Made by a program: the position numbers and the translations under genes. From the NCBI RefSeq assembly GCF_003363155.1, contig NZ_QRBE01000014.1, positions 1 through 64,000 on the forward strand: a stretch of 64,000 nt of DNA, given 5' to 3'. This document shows, piece after piece, positions 36,740 through 47,465 of this stretch; the first letter of the stretch is position 1; each line of letters begins with the position of its first letter. The stretch is from Dyella monticola (GTDB lineage: Bacteria > Pseudomonadota > Gammaproteobacteria > Xanthomonadales > Rhodanobacteraceae). The notes under the pieces are model-generated. The model did not search any database and was not told the origin of the DNA. It worked only from the letters and a program-made list of their open reading frames with translations.

Positions 36740-38839
36740 ATGGCTTTGAGCAATTCGTTGACCTGGCGCGCGAGGCGTCTGTATTACCTTATGCAGCGCG
36801 TGACCGGGAGCATGGTGCGGCGCGGTTTGCGAGGCACGGTGACGCGCATCGCGCAGGAATTTCGGCATCATGCCAAGTCATCGCCGACATGGGCTATGGA
36901 ATCCCTGGATGACGCGACGGCGCCCCCCGCATTGCCAACCAGCGATGCCCCGCAGGTGTCGGTGATCATCCCGGTGCATGGAAAACTCGATTACACCTTG
37001 GCATGCCTCCGGTCTATCGCCCATCACGGGGCCAAAGCGCCGTTCGAAGTTATCGTGGTGGACGATGCCTCGCAGGATGCCACCCATTCGGTCTTGAGCG
37101 GCGTGGCTGGCCTGCGGCTCCTTCGCAATCCGCGCAATCTTGGCTTCATCGGTAGTTGCAATGCGGGTGCCGCTGCTGCACGCGGAAGTTATTTGCTATT
37201 CCTCAACAACGACACCCAAGTCACCCCCGGCTGGCTCGACTATTTGCTGGATTGCTTCAAGGACGAGCCGGATTGCGGCATTGCCGGCAGCCGCCTGATT
37301 TATCCCGATGGACGTTTGCAGGAAGCAGGGGGGATTATCTTCTCCAATGCGGACGGCTGGAATTATGGCCGTTTCGAATCGCCCGATGATGCGCGCTTCC
37401 GCTATCGCCGCGATGTGGATTATGTATCCGGCGCCGCATTGATGATCGAGTCCTCGTTGTTCAATCGGCTACAGGGCTTTGACACCCGTTATACGCCCGC
37501 CTATTACGAAGATACGGATCTGGCGTTTTCCGTTCGGTCGGTCGGAAGGCGCGTTATTTATCAACCCGAAAGCGTCGTCATCCACTTCGAAGGCATCAGT
37601 TCAGGTACCGATCTGCATGCCGGCGTAAAGCAATATCAAGTCGTCAACAAGGCAAAGTTCGCGGAAAAATGGGCGCACGTTCTGGTACGCCAACCCTCGG
37701 CGGGATCACTTATCGAGCAAGCGATTCATGGCGAGCGGCCCCACATTTTGATCGTCGACGCGTTGACACCGGACGCTTCACGCGACTCCGGCTCTTTGCG
37801 CATGATCAACATCATGCGGCTGCTGCGTGAATTGGGTTGGCGCGTCACCTTCATGGCCGACAACCGCATGGCGAGCGACAAGGAAATTGCCCAACTGGGA
37901 CGAATCGGCGTGGAAACCTTGTGCAAGCCCTGGTCGCCTTCGCTGGCGAGCTGGCTTGCGCGCGAAAAGCATACGTTGCAGGCGGTCTTGCTATCGCGAC
38001 ATTACGTTGCGGCCCCGAACTTCGACTTGGTGCGGCGGGCCGCTCCCAGTGCCAAGATCATTTTTGATACGGTCGATCTGCATTTCGTACGCGAATTGCG
38101 CGAGGCGCAGCACACGGGCAATCACACCATGATGCGCCAGGCGCAATCATCCCGGCGGCGTGAAATGTCGCTTATACGCGCATGCGATGTCACGCTGGTC
38201 GTGAGCCCTATCGAGCAGGAACTCTTGTCAAAGGAAGCGCCCGACGCAAACGTTGCGCTTGTTTCAAATGTGCATGAAGTATTTGGACGTCGCGCCGATT
38301 TCGCGCCACGCAAAGGCATCGTCTTTGTCGGCGGCTTCGGTCACCCTCCGAACGTCGACGCCGTAGACTGGCTAACCCAAGGCATTTTTCCTCCTCTGTA
38401 TGCGGCGCGTCCGGAGATTGCCTTGCATCTCATCGGCGACATACCAGAACCGGCCCGCACCCGATTGTCAGGACCTGGCATTCACATACACGGGAGAGTG
38501 GACGATCTCGCACCGTGGATGGACGAATGCAGGATCGCCTTGGCGCCGCTGCGCTACGGCGCGGGTGTCAAAGGAAAGGTCAACATGGCCATGAGCTACG
38601 GACTGCCCGTGGTCGCCACTACCATTGCCAGCGAAGGGATGCAGCTTCGCGACGGGGAAAGCGTCCTCATCGCCGACGATGCGGCTGGTTTCGTAGCCGC
38701 GATCCTTCGGTTGTACGACGATGAAGCCCTATGGATCCGCCTGTCCGATGGCGGCCTGGACAACATACGCCGATACTTTTCTTTCGACGCGGCGCGTGAG
38801 GCGTTGCGCAAGGCGCTGCCGGAGACCGGCCCGCTTTAA
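36740..38839 (+). CDS. Two-domain glycosyltransferase (GT2 + GT4)
   Basis: 699 residues. The GT2 domain (about 71-325) has VSVIIPVHGKLDYT, VVDDASQDAT, the metal site LFLNNDTQV and the late [14 protein letters not shown]. The GT4 domain (about 335-690) ends with [31 protein letters not shown] and a typical EGM...G block. The same tandem makes up the C-terminal two thirds of the large protein at 53274-56684, with long identical runs such as [12 protein letters not shown] and GKLDYT, so the genes are paralogues. This copy lacks the methyltransferase and coiled coil. It probably adds two sugars, or alternating linkages, to the surface glycan. It sits between ETF-QO and etfB, outside the main island. 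Confidence 0.88.
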   Translation: MALSNSLTWRARRLYYLMQRVTGSMVRRGLRGTVTRIAQEFRHHAKSSPTWAMESLDDATAPPALPTSDAPQVSVIIPVHGKLDYTLACLRSIAHHGAKAPFEVIVVDDASQDATHSVLSGVAGLRLLRNPRNLGFIGSCNAGAAAARGSYLLFLNNDTQVTPGWLDYLLDCFKDEPDCGIAGSRLIYPDGRLQEAGGIIFSNADGWNYGRFESPDDARFRYRRDVDYVSGAALMIESSLFNRLQGFDTRYTPAYYEDTDLAFSVRSVGRRVIYQPESVVIHFEGISSGTDLHAGVKQYQVVNKAKFAEKWAHVLVRQPSAGSLIEQAIHGERPHILIVDALTPDASRDSGSLRMINIMRLLRELGWRVTFMADNRMASDKEIAQLGRIGVETLCKPWSPSLASWLAREKHTLQAVLLSRHYVAAPNFDLVRRAAPSAKIIFDTVDLHFVRELREAQHTGNHTMMRQAQSSRRREMSLIRACDVTLVVSPIEQELLSKEAPDANVALVSNVHEVFGRRADFAPRKGIVFVGGFGHPPNVDAVDWLTQGIFPPLYAARPEIALHLIGDIPEPARTRLSGPGIHIHGRVDDLAPWMDECRIALAPLRYGAGVKGKVNMAMSYGLPVVATTIASEGMQLRDGESVLIADDAAGFVAAILRLYDDEALWIRLSDGGLDNIRRYFSFDAAREALRKALPETGPL

Positions 38840-38950
38840 ACGCGCGCCGCTCCCGCCCCGTCCATTCGCCCCCCGGATGGGGCATCGGCTACAATAAGCG
38901 TTTGCATCATCCCGATCTCGCCCTCAAGGCGCATGGTTGAAGGAACCCAC

Positions 38951-39697
38951 ATGAAGATTCTCGTCGGCTACAAGCGCGTGGTGGACTACAACGTCCGCAT
39001 CCAGGTCAAGCCCGATGGCACCGGCGTGGTGACTGACGGCGTAAAGCTCTCCGCCAATCCCTTCGACGATATCGCCCTGGAAGAGGCGCTGCGCTTGCGT
39101 GAAAAAGGCGTGGCCGATGAAGTCGTCGTCGTGGGTATCGGCCCGGCCGACCTGACCGCGCACTTGCGCAACGGGCTGGCGATGGGCGCCAATCGCGCCA
39201 TCCATGTGGTGACATCCGACGCTGTGCAGCCGCTTACCGCAGCGCGCGCGTTCCTGAAGCTGGTGGAGAAGGAACAACCGGGCCTGATCATCCTGGGCAA
39301 GCAAGCCATCGATGACGACGCCAATCAAACCGGCCAGATGCTGGCGGCGCTGTGGGATCGCCCGCAGGCAACCTTTGCCAGCAAGGTGGATATTTCCGAT
39401 GGCAAAGCCGCGGTGACACGTGAAGTGGACGCCGGCCTCGAAGTGATCGAAGCGGAATTGCCGGCCGTGATCACCACCGATCTGCGCTTGAACGAACCAC
39501 GCTTCATCAAGCTGCCGGACATCATGAAAGCCAAATCCAAGCCCATCGATACCATCGAATTCGCGTCATTGGGCGTCGATACGCACGACCAGCTGAAGAC
39601 CACCCACTACGCCGCGCCGGCAAAGCGCAGCAAGGGCGTGATGGTGAAGGACGCCGCCGAATTGGTGTCGGTCCTCAAGCAAAAGGGGCTGCTCTAA
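38951..39697 (+). CDS. etfB: Electron transfer flavoprotein beta subunit
   Basis: A 248-residue ETF beta subunit, starting MKILVGYKRVVDYNVRI. It binds AMP and, with the alpha subunit, carries electrons from acyl-CoA dehydrogenases. The ATG at 38951 has AAGGA eight bases upstream, and a -10-like TACAAT lies at 38890-38895. The signature region (ADEVVVVGIG and DDDANQTGQMLAALW) is complete. etfA follows after 29 bases. Confidence 0.96.
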   Translation: MKILVGYKRVVDYNVRIQVKPDGTGVVTDGVKLSANPFDDIALEEALRLREKGVADEVVVVGIGPADLTAHLRNGLAMGANRAIHVVTSDAVQPLTAARAFLKLVEKEQPGLIILGKQAIDDDANQTGQMLAALWDRPQATFASKVDISDGKAAVTREVDAGLEVIEAELPAVITTDLRLNEPRFIKLPDIMKAKSKPIDTIEFASLGVDTHDQLKTTHYAAPAKRSKGVMVKDAAELVSVLKQKGLL

Positions 39698-39726
39698 GCA
39701 GCCGGCCGGAACTTAAGGAGACATCC

Positions 39727-40671
39727 ATGAGCAAGATCCTGGTTATCGCCGAACACCTGGACGGCAAGCTGAACCCCTCTACGGCGCGTGCGGTAAGTGC
39801 TGCCGCAGCGGTCAAACCCGAGGCCATCGATGTATTGGTGCTGAGCGACAAGGTAGATGCCATTGCCGCCGAAGCCGCAAAACTCCAGGGCGTAAGCCGC
39901 GTGCTCACCGTTGCACGAGCGGAAAACGCCCATCCTCTGGCTGCCGTGCTGGCGCCGCAGATCGCCAAGGCCGCGGCGGGCTACAGCCACGTCTTCGCGC
40001 CCTCCACCACGTTCGGCAAGGACCTTGCACCACGCGTCGCCGCCCTGCTTGGCGTGGCACAGGTGAGCGACGTGATGAGCGTGGAAGGCAGCCACACCTT
40101 CAAGCGGCCCATCTACGCCGGCAACGCCATCATTACGGTGGAAGCCGATGCCGCGCATGCCGTCGTGGCGACCATTCGTACCGCCTCCTGGGCAGCCGCG
40201 TCTAGTGGCTCCAACGGCGCGCCGGTCGAAGCGCTCAGCGTGGATGCCGTACTACCCACGCATACGCGTTTCGTCGAGCTCAAGCAGGGCAAGAGCGACC
40301 GTCCAGATCTGCAGAGCGCCAGCAAGGTCGTTTCCGGTGGTCGCGGCGTAGGCTCGAAGGAGAACTTCGAGATTATCTACACGTTCGCCGACAAAATTGG
40401 CGCTGCCGTGGGTGCCTCCCGCGCCGCCGTTGATGCCGGCTATGTGCCGAACGAGCTGCAGGTGGGTCAGACGGGCAAAATCATCGCGCCGGAACTGTAC
40501 ATCGCCATCGGCATCTCCGGCGCCATCCAGCACCTGACCGGCATCAAGGATGCAGGGACCATCGTGGCCATCAACAAGGACGGCGAAGCACCGATCTTCG
40601 AAGTGGCTGATATTGGCCTGGTGGGTGATCTGTTCAAGCTTATTCCGGAACTGGAACAGGCGATCGGCTGA
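39727..40671 (+). CDS. etfA: Electron transfer flavoprotein alpha subunit
   Basis: A 314-residue ETF alpha subunit. The FAD-binding C-terminal half is clear: [14 protein letters not shown], the [24 protein letters not shown] block and [19 protein letters not shown]. The start has a strong AAGGAG ribosome binding site. It forms an operon with etfB and is followed by a hairpin terminator, after which the minus-strand island genes begin. Confidence 0.96.
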   Translation: MSKILVIAEHLDGKLNPSTARAVSAAAAVKPEAIDVLVLSDKVDAIAAEAAKLQGVSRVLTVARAENAHPLAAVLAPQIAKAAAGYSHVFAPSTTFGKDLAPRVAALLGVAQVSDVMSVEGSHTFKRPIYAGNAIITVEADAAHAVVATIRTASWAAASSGSNGAPVEALSVDAVLPTHTRFVELKQGKSDRPDLQSASKVVSGGRGVGSKENFEIIYTFADKIGAAVGASRAAVDAGYVPNELQVGQTGKIIAPELYIAIGISGAIQHLTGIKDAGTIVAINKDGEAPIFEVADIGLVGDLFKLIPELEQAIG

Positions 40672-40691
40672 GGGCCCTCCTATCGCTGCGG

Positions 40692-40725
40692 AAAGGGCGG
40701 CGTGCGTTGTCGCCCTTTGTCGTTT
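40692..40725. terminator. Terminator between etfA and the aminotransferase gene
   Basis: AAAGGGCG (40692-40699) pairs with CGCCCTTT (40711-40718), followed on the plus strand by GTCGTTTT. It separates the convergent etfA and aminotransferase genes. Confidence 0.65.
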
Positions 40726-40729
40726 TCGG

Positions 40730-41905
40730 CTATTTGCCAACCAGAATGCCGTGCACCGTATCGATCACGCGCGTCACGTCCGCGTCGGAGAGCGCGGGCG
40801 ACAGTGGCAAGCTGACAGTTTCACGCCCTAGCTTCATTGCATGGGGCCACTGCTCTGGGCGCCAACCAAAACGCTGCTGGTAGTAAGGATGTTCCGGAAC
40901 GGACAGGTAATGCACGCCGGTTCCAATCTTGGCTGCGTTCATCGCGTCGAGAAAGCCGTCCCGGCTGATGCCGCACCGATCATTATCGATCATCACTGTG
41001 TATAGATGCCGGCCATGGCGTGTGCCCGCTTCGGCCGGTGACGGCAGGCCGATCGGCAGCTGAGCGAAACCCGCGTCATAGCGTTTCCAGATCGCGTCGC
41101 GGCGCAACCAGCTCTCTTCCACGCGCGCCAACTGGTGCAAACCGATTGCAGCCTGGAGATCCATCATGTTGTATTTGAAACCGCACTCCACGACCTGGTA
41201 ATGCTTGTAACCCTGGTCGCCGAAGCGATGCCAGGCATCTTTGCTCATACCATGCAGCGCCAGCACTTTAGACCGAGCGATCTGCTCGTCGCTGCGACCG
41301 ACGATCATGCCGCCCTCACCGGTTGCCACGTTCTTTGTGACGTAGAAACTGAAGCAGCCGAAATCACCGAACGTGCCCAAAGGCAGTCCGTTGAATTGCG
41401 CTTCCACGGCATGTGCGCAATCTTCGATGACCACCAAGTCATGCTTGCGGGCAAGAGCCATGATCCGATCCATGGCGCATGGCCGGCCGGCAAAATGCAC
41501 GGGTAGGATGGCACGCGTGCGAGGCGTGATGGCCGCCTCGATAGCGTCCGGATCGATGTTCTGGGTTTGCGGATCCACGTCAGCAAGTACCGGCACCAGT
41601 CCCGCATGCAAGATGGCATTGACGGTGGCACAGAAGGTCAGTGGCGTCGTAATGACTTCTGAGCCAGCCTCGATGCCCGCAGCAAGCATGCTGACGTGCA
41701 AGGCTGCCGTGCAGGAATTCACGGCGGCCACTTGCGTTGCCTTCACCCCACGGAAAACCGCGAAATCCTGCTCGAATTGCGCCACCCGCGGCCCGGTACC
41801 TAGCCAACCCGAACGCAAGCATGCCAGTGCCTCATCGATCTCCGCCTCGCCGATATGCGGCGCGCCAAAGACGAGAAAAGGCAGCGAATCTGAATCGTGG
41901 GCCAT
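40730..41905 (-). CDS. DegT/DnrJ/EryC1 sugar aminotransferase
   Basis: 391 residues from the ATG at 41905 (MAHDSDSLPFLVFG); an ATG at 41923 is also possible. This PLP enzyme family transfers an amino group to a keto sugar nucleotide. The lysine that forms the Schiff base is in FYVTKNVATGEGG, and VNSCTAALHVSML and VIEDCAHAVEA are typical. It resembles enzymes that act on 4-keto sugars (ArnB and WecE type). No dedicated partner pathway is nearby, so dTDP-4-keto-6-deoxyglucose from RmlB is a reasonable substrate guess. It is the last gene of the cysD-cysNC direction, 80 bases after cysNC. Confidence 0.9.
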   Translation of the reverse strand: MAHDSDSLPFLVFGAPHIGEAEIDEALACLRSGWLGTGPRVAQFEQDFAVFRGVKATQVAAVNSCTAALHVSMLAAGIEAGSEVITTPLTFCATVNAILHAGLVPVLADVDPQTQNIDPDAIEAAITPRTRAILPVHFAGRPCAMDRIMALARKHDLVVIEDCAHAVEAQFNGLPLGTFGDFGCFSFYVTKNVATGEGGMIVGRSDEQIARSKVLALHGMSKDAWHRFGDQGYKHYQVVECGFKYNMMDLQAAIGLHQLARVEESWLRRDAIWKRYDAGFAQLPIGLPSPAEAGTRHGRHLYTVMIDNDRCGISRDGFLDAMNAAKIGTGVHYLSVPEHPYYQQRFGWRPEQWPHAMKLGRETVSLPLSPALSDADVTRVIDTVHGILVGK

Positions 41906-41985
41906 GAGCGCAACGCCAAGCATTCGATGAACATTACGCCATGATAGGCGTGCGGCCACGCCACGCCTACTGTCGATACAATCGG

Positions 41986-43842
41986 TTATTGCCTTGAGCC
42001 CGGCAATATCTGCGCGACGAGTTTCTCTACCATCGCATCAGGGGACATCGCCTGGGTCTGCAGATGGACCTCCGGCGAATCCGGACGCTCATAGGGAGAA
42101 TCAATGCCTGTGAAATTGCCGATCTCGCCGGCTCGCGCCTTGCGATACAGCCCCTTGGGATCGCGCCGCTCGCACTCCTCCAGCGGGGTATCCACGAATA
42201 CTTCGACGAATTCGCCTTCCGCAAAAAGACTGCGCGCAAATTCCCGCTCACTGCGATATGGAGAGATGACGCACACCAGCACGACCAGCCCAGCATCCAC
42301 CATCAGGTGCGCCACCTCGGCGACTCGACGCACGTTCTCCACGCGCGCTTCCGGCGTAAAGCCAAGATCACGGTTCAGGCCATGGCGCAAGTTGTCACCA
42401 TCTAGCAAATACGTGTGACAGCCCAGCGAGCCCAGGCGCCGTTCAAGCAGGTTAGCCACGGTGGATTTGCCGGCACCGGAAAGGCCCGTGAACCACAGAC
42501 AGTGCGGTTGCTGCCCCTTGCTTTGCGCACGCATGCGCTTATCGACGTCCAGGTGTTGCCAATGCACGTTGGTGGCGCGTCGCAGGGCGAAGTCCAGCAT
42601 GCCGCAAGCAACCGTGGCATGGCTCAACCGATCAATCAGGATGAAGCCACCCAGCGTAGGGTTGGTCGCATACACTTCGAACGCAATGGACTGATCCAGG
42701 TCGAGGTTGCAATAACCGACCTCGTTAAGCTCCAGCCGAAGCGCCGCCAGCTTGGCCTGTGTGTTCACATCCACCTTGTGCTTGATGTGAGTGATGCGAG
42801 CGTTAACCGTCCGAGTACCGATCTTCATCCAGTAACCGCGGTTGGGCAGCAACGGCTCATCACCCATCCAGATCATGTGCGCGGCGAACTGGTCGGCCTC
42901 CGGCGCAGGTCGCACTGCGTCGGCAAGCAGATCGCCACGGCTGGCGTCGATCTCCCTGTCGAGCGTCAAGGTGACGGCTTGACCGAAGCTCGCCAGCTGG
43001 AGATCACCGTCCGCCGTAACGATACGTGCGACGCAGGCCCGCTGGTTGCCAGGCTGCACCATGATTTCATCGCCGACACGAACGCTTCCTCCGCAGACAG
43101 TTCCTGCATAGCCACGGAACGATGGATCGGGGCGATTGACCCATTGCACAGGCATGCGGAAATCGACCCCTAGGCTCAGCGGTACGTCAATCGTTTCCAG
43201 CAACTCAAGCAGGGCTGCGCCGTTGTACCAGGGCATGTTTTCCGAGCGCATACCCACGTTGTCGCCGCGCAATGCTGCCACCGGCAACGCATGCACTTCC
43301 ATCGTGCCCAGTTGCTCTGCCAGCGATTCATAAGCCGAGCAGATGGAGGTGTAGATGTCCTGCCGATAATCGACCAGGTCCATCTTGTTCACGGCCAGGA
43401 TGATTTTGCGTATACCCAGCAGCGTGCAGATATAGGTATGCCTGCGGGTTTGCGCGAGGAGGCCTTTGCGTGCATCGACCAGCACCACCGCCAGATCGGC
43501 GTGCGAGGCACCCGTCGCCATGTTGCGTGTGTATTGCTCGTGGCCCGGACAGTCGGCAACGACAAAGCTGCGGCGACTGCTATGGAAATAACGGTACGCA
43601 ACGTCGATGGTGATGCCTTGCTGGCGCTCGGCATCCAGGCCGTCCGTCAGCAGCGAGAAATCCAGCGCCTCGCCTTCCGGATGCGCCACGCGGCTATCGC
43701 GTTGCAAAGCCTCGATCTGATCATCGGACAACATGCCGGCGTCATACAGGAGGCGGCCTAGCAAGGTACTCTTGCCGTCGTCCACGCTCCCGCAGGTGAT
43801 GAAGCGCAGCAACGTGTGCGTCGACGATTCGTTACGTGTCAT
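41986..43842 (-). CDS. cysNC: Bifunctional sulfate adenylyltransferase large subunit / APS kinase
   Basis: 618 residues. The first 430 or so form the CysN GTPase, with the P-loop GSVDDGKST at 18-26, [12 protein letters not shown] and NKMDL. The rest is the CysC APS kinase, with the P-loop GLSGAGKST near 450 and the [15 protein letters not shown] substrate loop. With CysD it makes adenylyl sulfate and then PAPS, the sulfate donor. The start overlaps the cysD stop by one base. Fused CysNC is known in Xanthomonas (RaxQ) and rhizobia (NodQ), both linked to sulfation of secreted products. Confidence 0.95.
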   Translation of the reverse strand: MTRNESSTHTLLRFITCGSVDDGKSTLLGRLLYDAGMLSDDQIEALQRDSRVAHPEGEALDFSLLTDGLDAERQQGITIDVAYRYFHSSRRSFVVADCPGHEQYTRNMATGASHADLAVVLVDARKGLLAQTRRHTYICTLLGIRKIILAVNKMDLVDYRQDIYTSICSAYESLAEQLGTMEVHALPVAALRGDNVGMRSENMPWYNGAALLELLETIDVPLSLGVDFRMPVQWVNRPDPSFRGYAGTVCGGSVRVGDEIMVQPGNQRACVARIVTADGDLQLASFGQAVTLTLDREIDASRGDLLADAVRPAPEADQFAAHMIWMGDEPLLPNRGYWMKIGTRTVNARITHIKHKVDVNTQAKLAALRLELNEVGYCNLDLDQSIAFEVYATNPTLGGFILIDRLSHATVACGMLDFALRRATNVHWQHLDVDKRMRAQSKGQQPHCLWFTGLSGAGKSTVANLLERRLGSLGCHTYLLDGDNLRHGLNRDLGFTPEARVENVRRVAEVAHLMVDAGLVVLVCVISPYRSEREFARSLFAEGEFVEVFVDTPLEECERRDPKGLYRKARAGEIGNFTGIDSPYERPDSPEVHLQTQAMSPDAMVEKLVAQILPGSRQ

Positions 43843-44747
43843 CAGAAATAACCTTCCTGCTTTTTCCGTTCCATCGAGGCAGAGACGTCCTGGTCGATGA
43901 CTCTCCCCTGACGCTCGGACGACTTGGAACGGGTCATCTCCTCGATGACCTCGTCAATGTTGCTCGCGGTGGATTCCACCGCCCCCGTCAACGGGTAGCA
44001 TCCCAGCGTCCTGAAGCGAACCATGCGCTGCTCGATACGCTCACCGTCGCGCAAGACAAACCGGTCGTCATCCACCATGATCAGTGCGCCATCGCGCGCC
44101 ACCACCGGTCGCGATTTGGCAAAGTACAGCGACACCAACGGAATGTGTTCCCGCTTGATATATTGCCAGACGTCCATTTCCGTCCAATTGGACAGAGGGA
44201 ACACCCGCATGCTTTCCCCCTTGTGCACGTGCGTGTTGTAAAGGCTCCACAATTCCGGGCGTTGGCGCTTGGGATCCCAACGATGCTGGGTATTACGGAA
44301 AGAAAACACGCGCTCCTTCGCACGAGACTTCTCCTCGTCACGACGCGCGCCACCGATGGCAGCGTCGAAACCATATTTGTCCAGTGCCTGCTTGAGTGCA
44401 ACGGTCTTCATCACATCCGTGTGCACTGCGGCGCCGTGCACGAACGGTGAAATACCGCGACGCACACCGTCCTCATTGATGTAAACCATCAATGGCGGAT
44501 CCGCGGCTGCCGCAATCTGATCGCGGAAAGCGATCATTTCCCGAAATTTCCAGGTAGTGTCGACATGCAGCAGCGGGATGGGTGAACGCGCCGGATGGAA
44601 GGCCTTGCGCAACAGGTGCAACAGAACCGACGAATCCTTGCCAATGGAATACAACATGACCGGGCGCTGGAAGCACGCCGCAACCTCTCGCAGTACGTTA
44701 ATACTTTCGGCTTCGAGCGAATCCAGGTGAGAGAACAAAGTATTCAT
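43842..44747 (-). CDS. cysD: Sulfate adenylyltransferase small subunit
   Basis: 301 residues. CysD is the catalytic subunit that joins sulfate and ATP to form adenylyl sulfate. It belongs to the PAPS-reductase-like fold and shows the PP-loop [24 protein letters not shown] and [13 protein letters not shown]. It pairs with CysNC through a one-base overlap. No cysH, cysI or cysJ lies near, so this pair is not in a sulfate reduction operon; it follows a sulfotransferase gene by 188 bases in the same direction. Confidence 0.95.
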   Translation of the reverse strand: MNTLFSHLDSLEAESINVLREVAACFQRPVMLYSIGKDSSVLLHLLRKAFHPARSPIPLLHVDTTWKFREMIAFRDQIAAAADPPLMVYINEDGVRRGISPFVHGAAVHTDVMKTVALKQALDKYGFDAAIGGARRDEEKSRAKERVFSFRNTQHRWDPKRQRPELWSLYNTHVHKGESMRVFPLSNWTEMDVWQYIKREHIPLVSLYFAKSRPVVARDGALIMVDDDRFVLRDGERIEQRMVRFRTLGCYPLTGAVESTASNIDEVIEEMTRSKSSERQGRVIDQDVSASMERKKQEGYF

Positions 44748-44935
44748 CGGTCCGTTCGCTATCGAGGAAACGACATTTTGCCATGCGACCCAGGCCTACA
44801 GTGACCTTCACCACTAAATCACGCCGCACACGGCCCGTCTTGGCGAGGACGCATGCCGAAATGCTACGTAAGTACCCCAACTTGGCGTTGCAGGTTTACA
44901 CCGCCGAGCAACAAGCTGAGGCCCACAACGCGCAG

Positions 44936-46186
44936 CTACACGCCCGCACCGCTCTTGCGGGAAACGCGGTGGGCGTCGTAAGGATAGCCATCACCCACGT
45001 TCGGTGTGGTGGATCTAAGCTTCAGTCTTTTGCCAACTCTGGCCAGCAGCTGCATCAGGCCAGCCCGACGGATCACCGCATAGATGCCCAGCCCAACGAG
45101 CGATAGAGCCAGCCAGAGGCGCGACCACCCTGGTCGATGCGCTTCTTCCAGCAACGTGGCACCCGCAGCGAACACTACGTTGGCCACGACCATGATCCCG
45201 CACAGGCTCAACCGCTTGCCCAGCGCGGTCACCTTCCGCTGGGCTGAGGCATACTCAGTATCCAGCTCCGCCGCAAACGCAACTTGTTTATTGAAACCCG
45301 CTTCGAACTCGACGCGGGCCGATGGCGTCGGCCGGTAGTATTCGCATGGCACTTGTAGTTGGTCGCTCAAGCGCAGGGCGCGTTCCACCACGCGCGCATC
45401 GGTGCTGGCATCACGGGCCTGGAAACCAGCCGGAACGTCCGAACTATTGATGCGCTGAGCAAGCGGCTCCACGCACGCCGAAGCATAAGGTTCATCCAGG
45501 AATGCAAGCAGGTTGCGCAGCGCTTGCTCTGGCTGATGCACGAGATCGTCATAGCGAAGACGATGAATGATTTCGGACCCTAATGCGTGCTCGGCACGAA
45601 CACATGCCTCGACGGTATTCGACCAATATTCGTACGCCTGCTGCTCTGTCTCGAACAGGCCCGACACGCCACGCTGCTTGAAATGCAGCATCGAATTCAC
45701 CACCAAACGAACGTCGCGCACGATGTGCACGAACTTCGCATTGGGAAACAGCTTCCGGAGTCCACAAATATGGAACGAATACTCGGGTGTCCCGTCCACC
45801 CAGCGCGATTTCGGATCCGCACTCGAACGTGAAATACTGAATGGCGATTCCACAGCGGCCAGATTGGGTGCCGCAGAGCGCTTGCAATTGCGTTCGAGCT
45901 GGCCACGATGTTGATGGATGATCGCATCAATGGTTTTGCCGAACGCCTCAAAATAGGCGTCGCGATCCACGCCCAGGGCGCTTAGCTGGGAGCGTGGCCC
46001 GAACTGGCTACCCGCCCGATATCCGACGCCCAGGTCGATCGCAAGCCGTCCCATCCACCCGGACTCCTCCAGCGGAAGAATGTTCGGATGTTGCCCCAGG
46101 CACCATGTCAGGATGCTTGTGCCCGAACGCGGCGAACCCACTACGAAAACCGGGCCCTTCGCATGCGTCGCTTCTGATTTAGTCAT
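44936..46186 (-). CDS. PAPS-dependent sulfotransferase with two C-terminal membrane segments
   Basis: 416 residues. The 5'-phosphosulfate loop GSPRSGTSI at 17-25 and the 3'-phosphate site near 150-165 (VHIVRDVRLVVNSML) identify a sulfotransferase. After about 320 the protein has two hydrophobic helices (CGIMVVANVVFAAGATLL and LWLALSLVGLGIYAVI), so the enzyme should be tethered to the inner membrane with its catalytic domain in the cytoplasm. The ATG has GGAGG one base upstream. Placed before cysD and cysNC, it is the likely user of their PAPS, with a lipid-linked glycan as the probable acceptor. A tyrosine-sulfating role is less likely because no RaxX or RaxA/B partners are seen. Confidence 0.82.
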   Translation of the reverse strand: MTKSEATHAKGPVFVVGSPRSGTSILTWCLGQHPNILPLEESGWMGRLAIDLGVGYRAGSQFGPRSQLSALGVDRDAYFEAFGKTIDAIIHQHRGQLERNCKRSAAPNLAAVESPFSISRSSADPKSRWVDGTPEYSFHICGLRKLFPNAKFVHIVRDVRLVVNSMLHFKQRGVSGLFETEQQAYEYWSNTVEACVRAEHALGSEIIHRLRYDDLVHQPEQALRNLLAFLDEPYASACVEPLAQRINSSDVPAGFQARDASTDARVVERALRLSDQLQVPCEYYRPTPSARVEFEAGFNKQVAFAAELDTEYASAQRKVTALGKRLSLCGIMVVANVVFAAGATLLEEAHRPGWSRLWLALSLVGLGIYAVIRRAGLMQLLARVGKRLKLRSTTPNVGDGYPYDAHRVSRKSGAGV

Positions 46187-46309
46187 TCCTCCACCGCCCT
46201 CGCAAGGAACCCTTCAGTTCGGCCGCCTGTTCCAACTCCCCGTAATTTTTAGCGCTCCGATTTAGTCAGCCTGTCGTAAGATTACACTTTTTTAAAGGAT
46301 TCGCCAGAC

Positions 46310-46347
46310 GGTAATCCGCCCGCCAATTAGCTGACGCCAGAAGTGGA
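46310..46347 (+). repeat. Left inverted end of the IS3 element
   Basis: Pairs with 47466-47502. Identical blocks include GGTAATCC, CCCGC, TTAGC and AAGTGGA. Confidence 0.75.
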
Positions 46348-46378
46348 ATTTTCTCGTAATCTGACTCGAGGAGGTTCC

Positions 46379-46759
46379 ATGAAGAAGTCTCGTTTTAGCG
46401 ACAGCCAGATCATCGCGGTGCTCAAGCAGGCGGAAGACGGCGCGCCGGTCCCGGAGTTGTGCCGGGAACATGGCATCAACTCGGCGACGTTCTACAAGTG
46501 GCGAAGCAAGTTTGGTGGTATGGACGCCTCGCTGATGTCCCAGCTCAAGGAGCTGCAGAACGAGAATCGGCGGTTGAAGAAGATGTACGCCGACGCCCAG
46601 CTCAGCGCGGATCTGTTGAAGGAGGCGATGGAAAAAAATGGTGAGGCCATCTCAACGCAGGGAGATGGCCCGATGGGCCGTAGAGGGTGGGCGCACGAAC
46701 ATCCGGCATGTCTGCCAGACGTTTGCATTGAGCGAGACCGGATACCGTTACCAGGCTAA
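46379..46759 (+). pseudogene. IS3 orfA, reading past its normal end
   Basis: Starts [19 protein letters not shown] after a GAGGAGG site and carries the helix-turn-helix of IS3-family OrfA (LCREHGINSATFYKWRSKFGG) and a leucine-zipper-like helix. In related elements it ends EKKW-stop with orfB overlapping. Here the A run at 46632-46638 has seven A; one more would restore that end. As it stands the frame goes on for about 40 unrelated residues to 46759. Loss of one A by slippage is the simplest explanation. Confidence 0.75.
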
Positions 46760-47464
46760 GGCGTGCGAGGAGAACGCACGGATCGCCGATTGGTTGATCC
46801 GATTGACCAGCGCCTATCGCGACTGGGGCTTCGGTCTGTGCTTTCTGCATCTTCGCAACGTCAAAGGATTTGGCTGGAACCACAAGCGCGTCTACCGCAT
46901 CTACCGGGAGCTGGAGTTGAACCTGAGGATCAAGCCCAGGAAGCGGATGGTGCGCGACCGACCGGAGCCGCTGGCCGTGCCGAGCGCGATCAACCAAGTG
47001 TGGTCGATGGATTTCATGCACGACCAACTTAGCGACGAGCGCAGCTTTCGACTATTCAATGTGCTGGACGATTTCAATCGCGAAGGGCTACGGATCGAGA
47101 TCGATCTGTCATTGCCTTCAGCCCGAGTGATCCGTGCATTGGAGCAGATCATCCAATGGCGCGGCAAGCCCTGCGCCATTCGCTGTGACAACGTCCCGAA
47201 TACATCAGTGGAGCGCTGCTGGCGTGGGCGGAACAGCAGGGTATTCGGATAGACCACATTCAACCGGGAAAACCACAACAGAACGCCTGTGTCGAACGCT
47301 ACAACCGGACCGTGCGCTATGCATGGCTCGCACGAACTTTGTTTGATTCGATCGAACAGGCGCAAGACATGGCGACCCGTTGGCTATGGACATACAACCA
47401 TGAGCGCCTGAACATGGCGCTTGGCGGGATCACACCCATGCAGAAACTGGCAATGATCGCTTAA
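46638..47464 (+). pseudogene. IS3 orfB integrase, frameshifted
   Basis: Starts [18 protein letters not shown] at 46638. The first catalytic Asp is in [11 protein letters not shown]. At about 47193 the frame breaks: DNVPNT appears where the family has DNGPEY, consistent with loss of one G, and the frame stops at 47252. Read in the next frame the product continues normally through the second part of the active site (VERYNRTVRYAWL with the catalytic Glu) to the natural stop at 47462-47464. The transposase is therefore inactive unless the error is in the sequence. Confidence 0.82.
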
Positions 47465-47465
47465 C

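Noticed and set aside
40730-46186. RaxX/RaxST-type sulfated peptide system
   Set aside because: No small peptide gene and no RaxA/RaxB export pair are present; the setting is polysaccharide synthesis.
46632-46638. Programmed -1 frameshift producing OrfAB
   Set aside because: With seven A the orfB frame lies +1 from orfA, so the standard -1 slip would not join them; a lost base explains it better.
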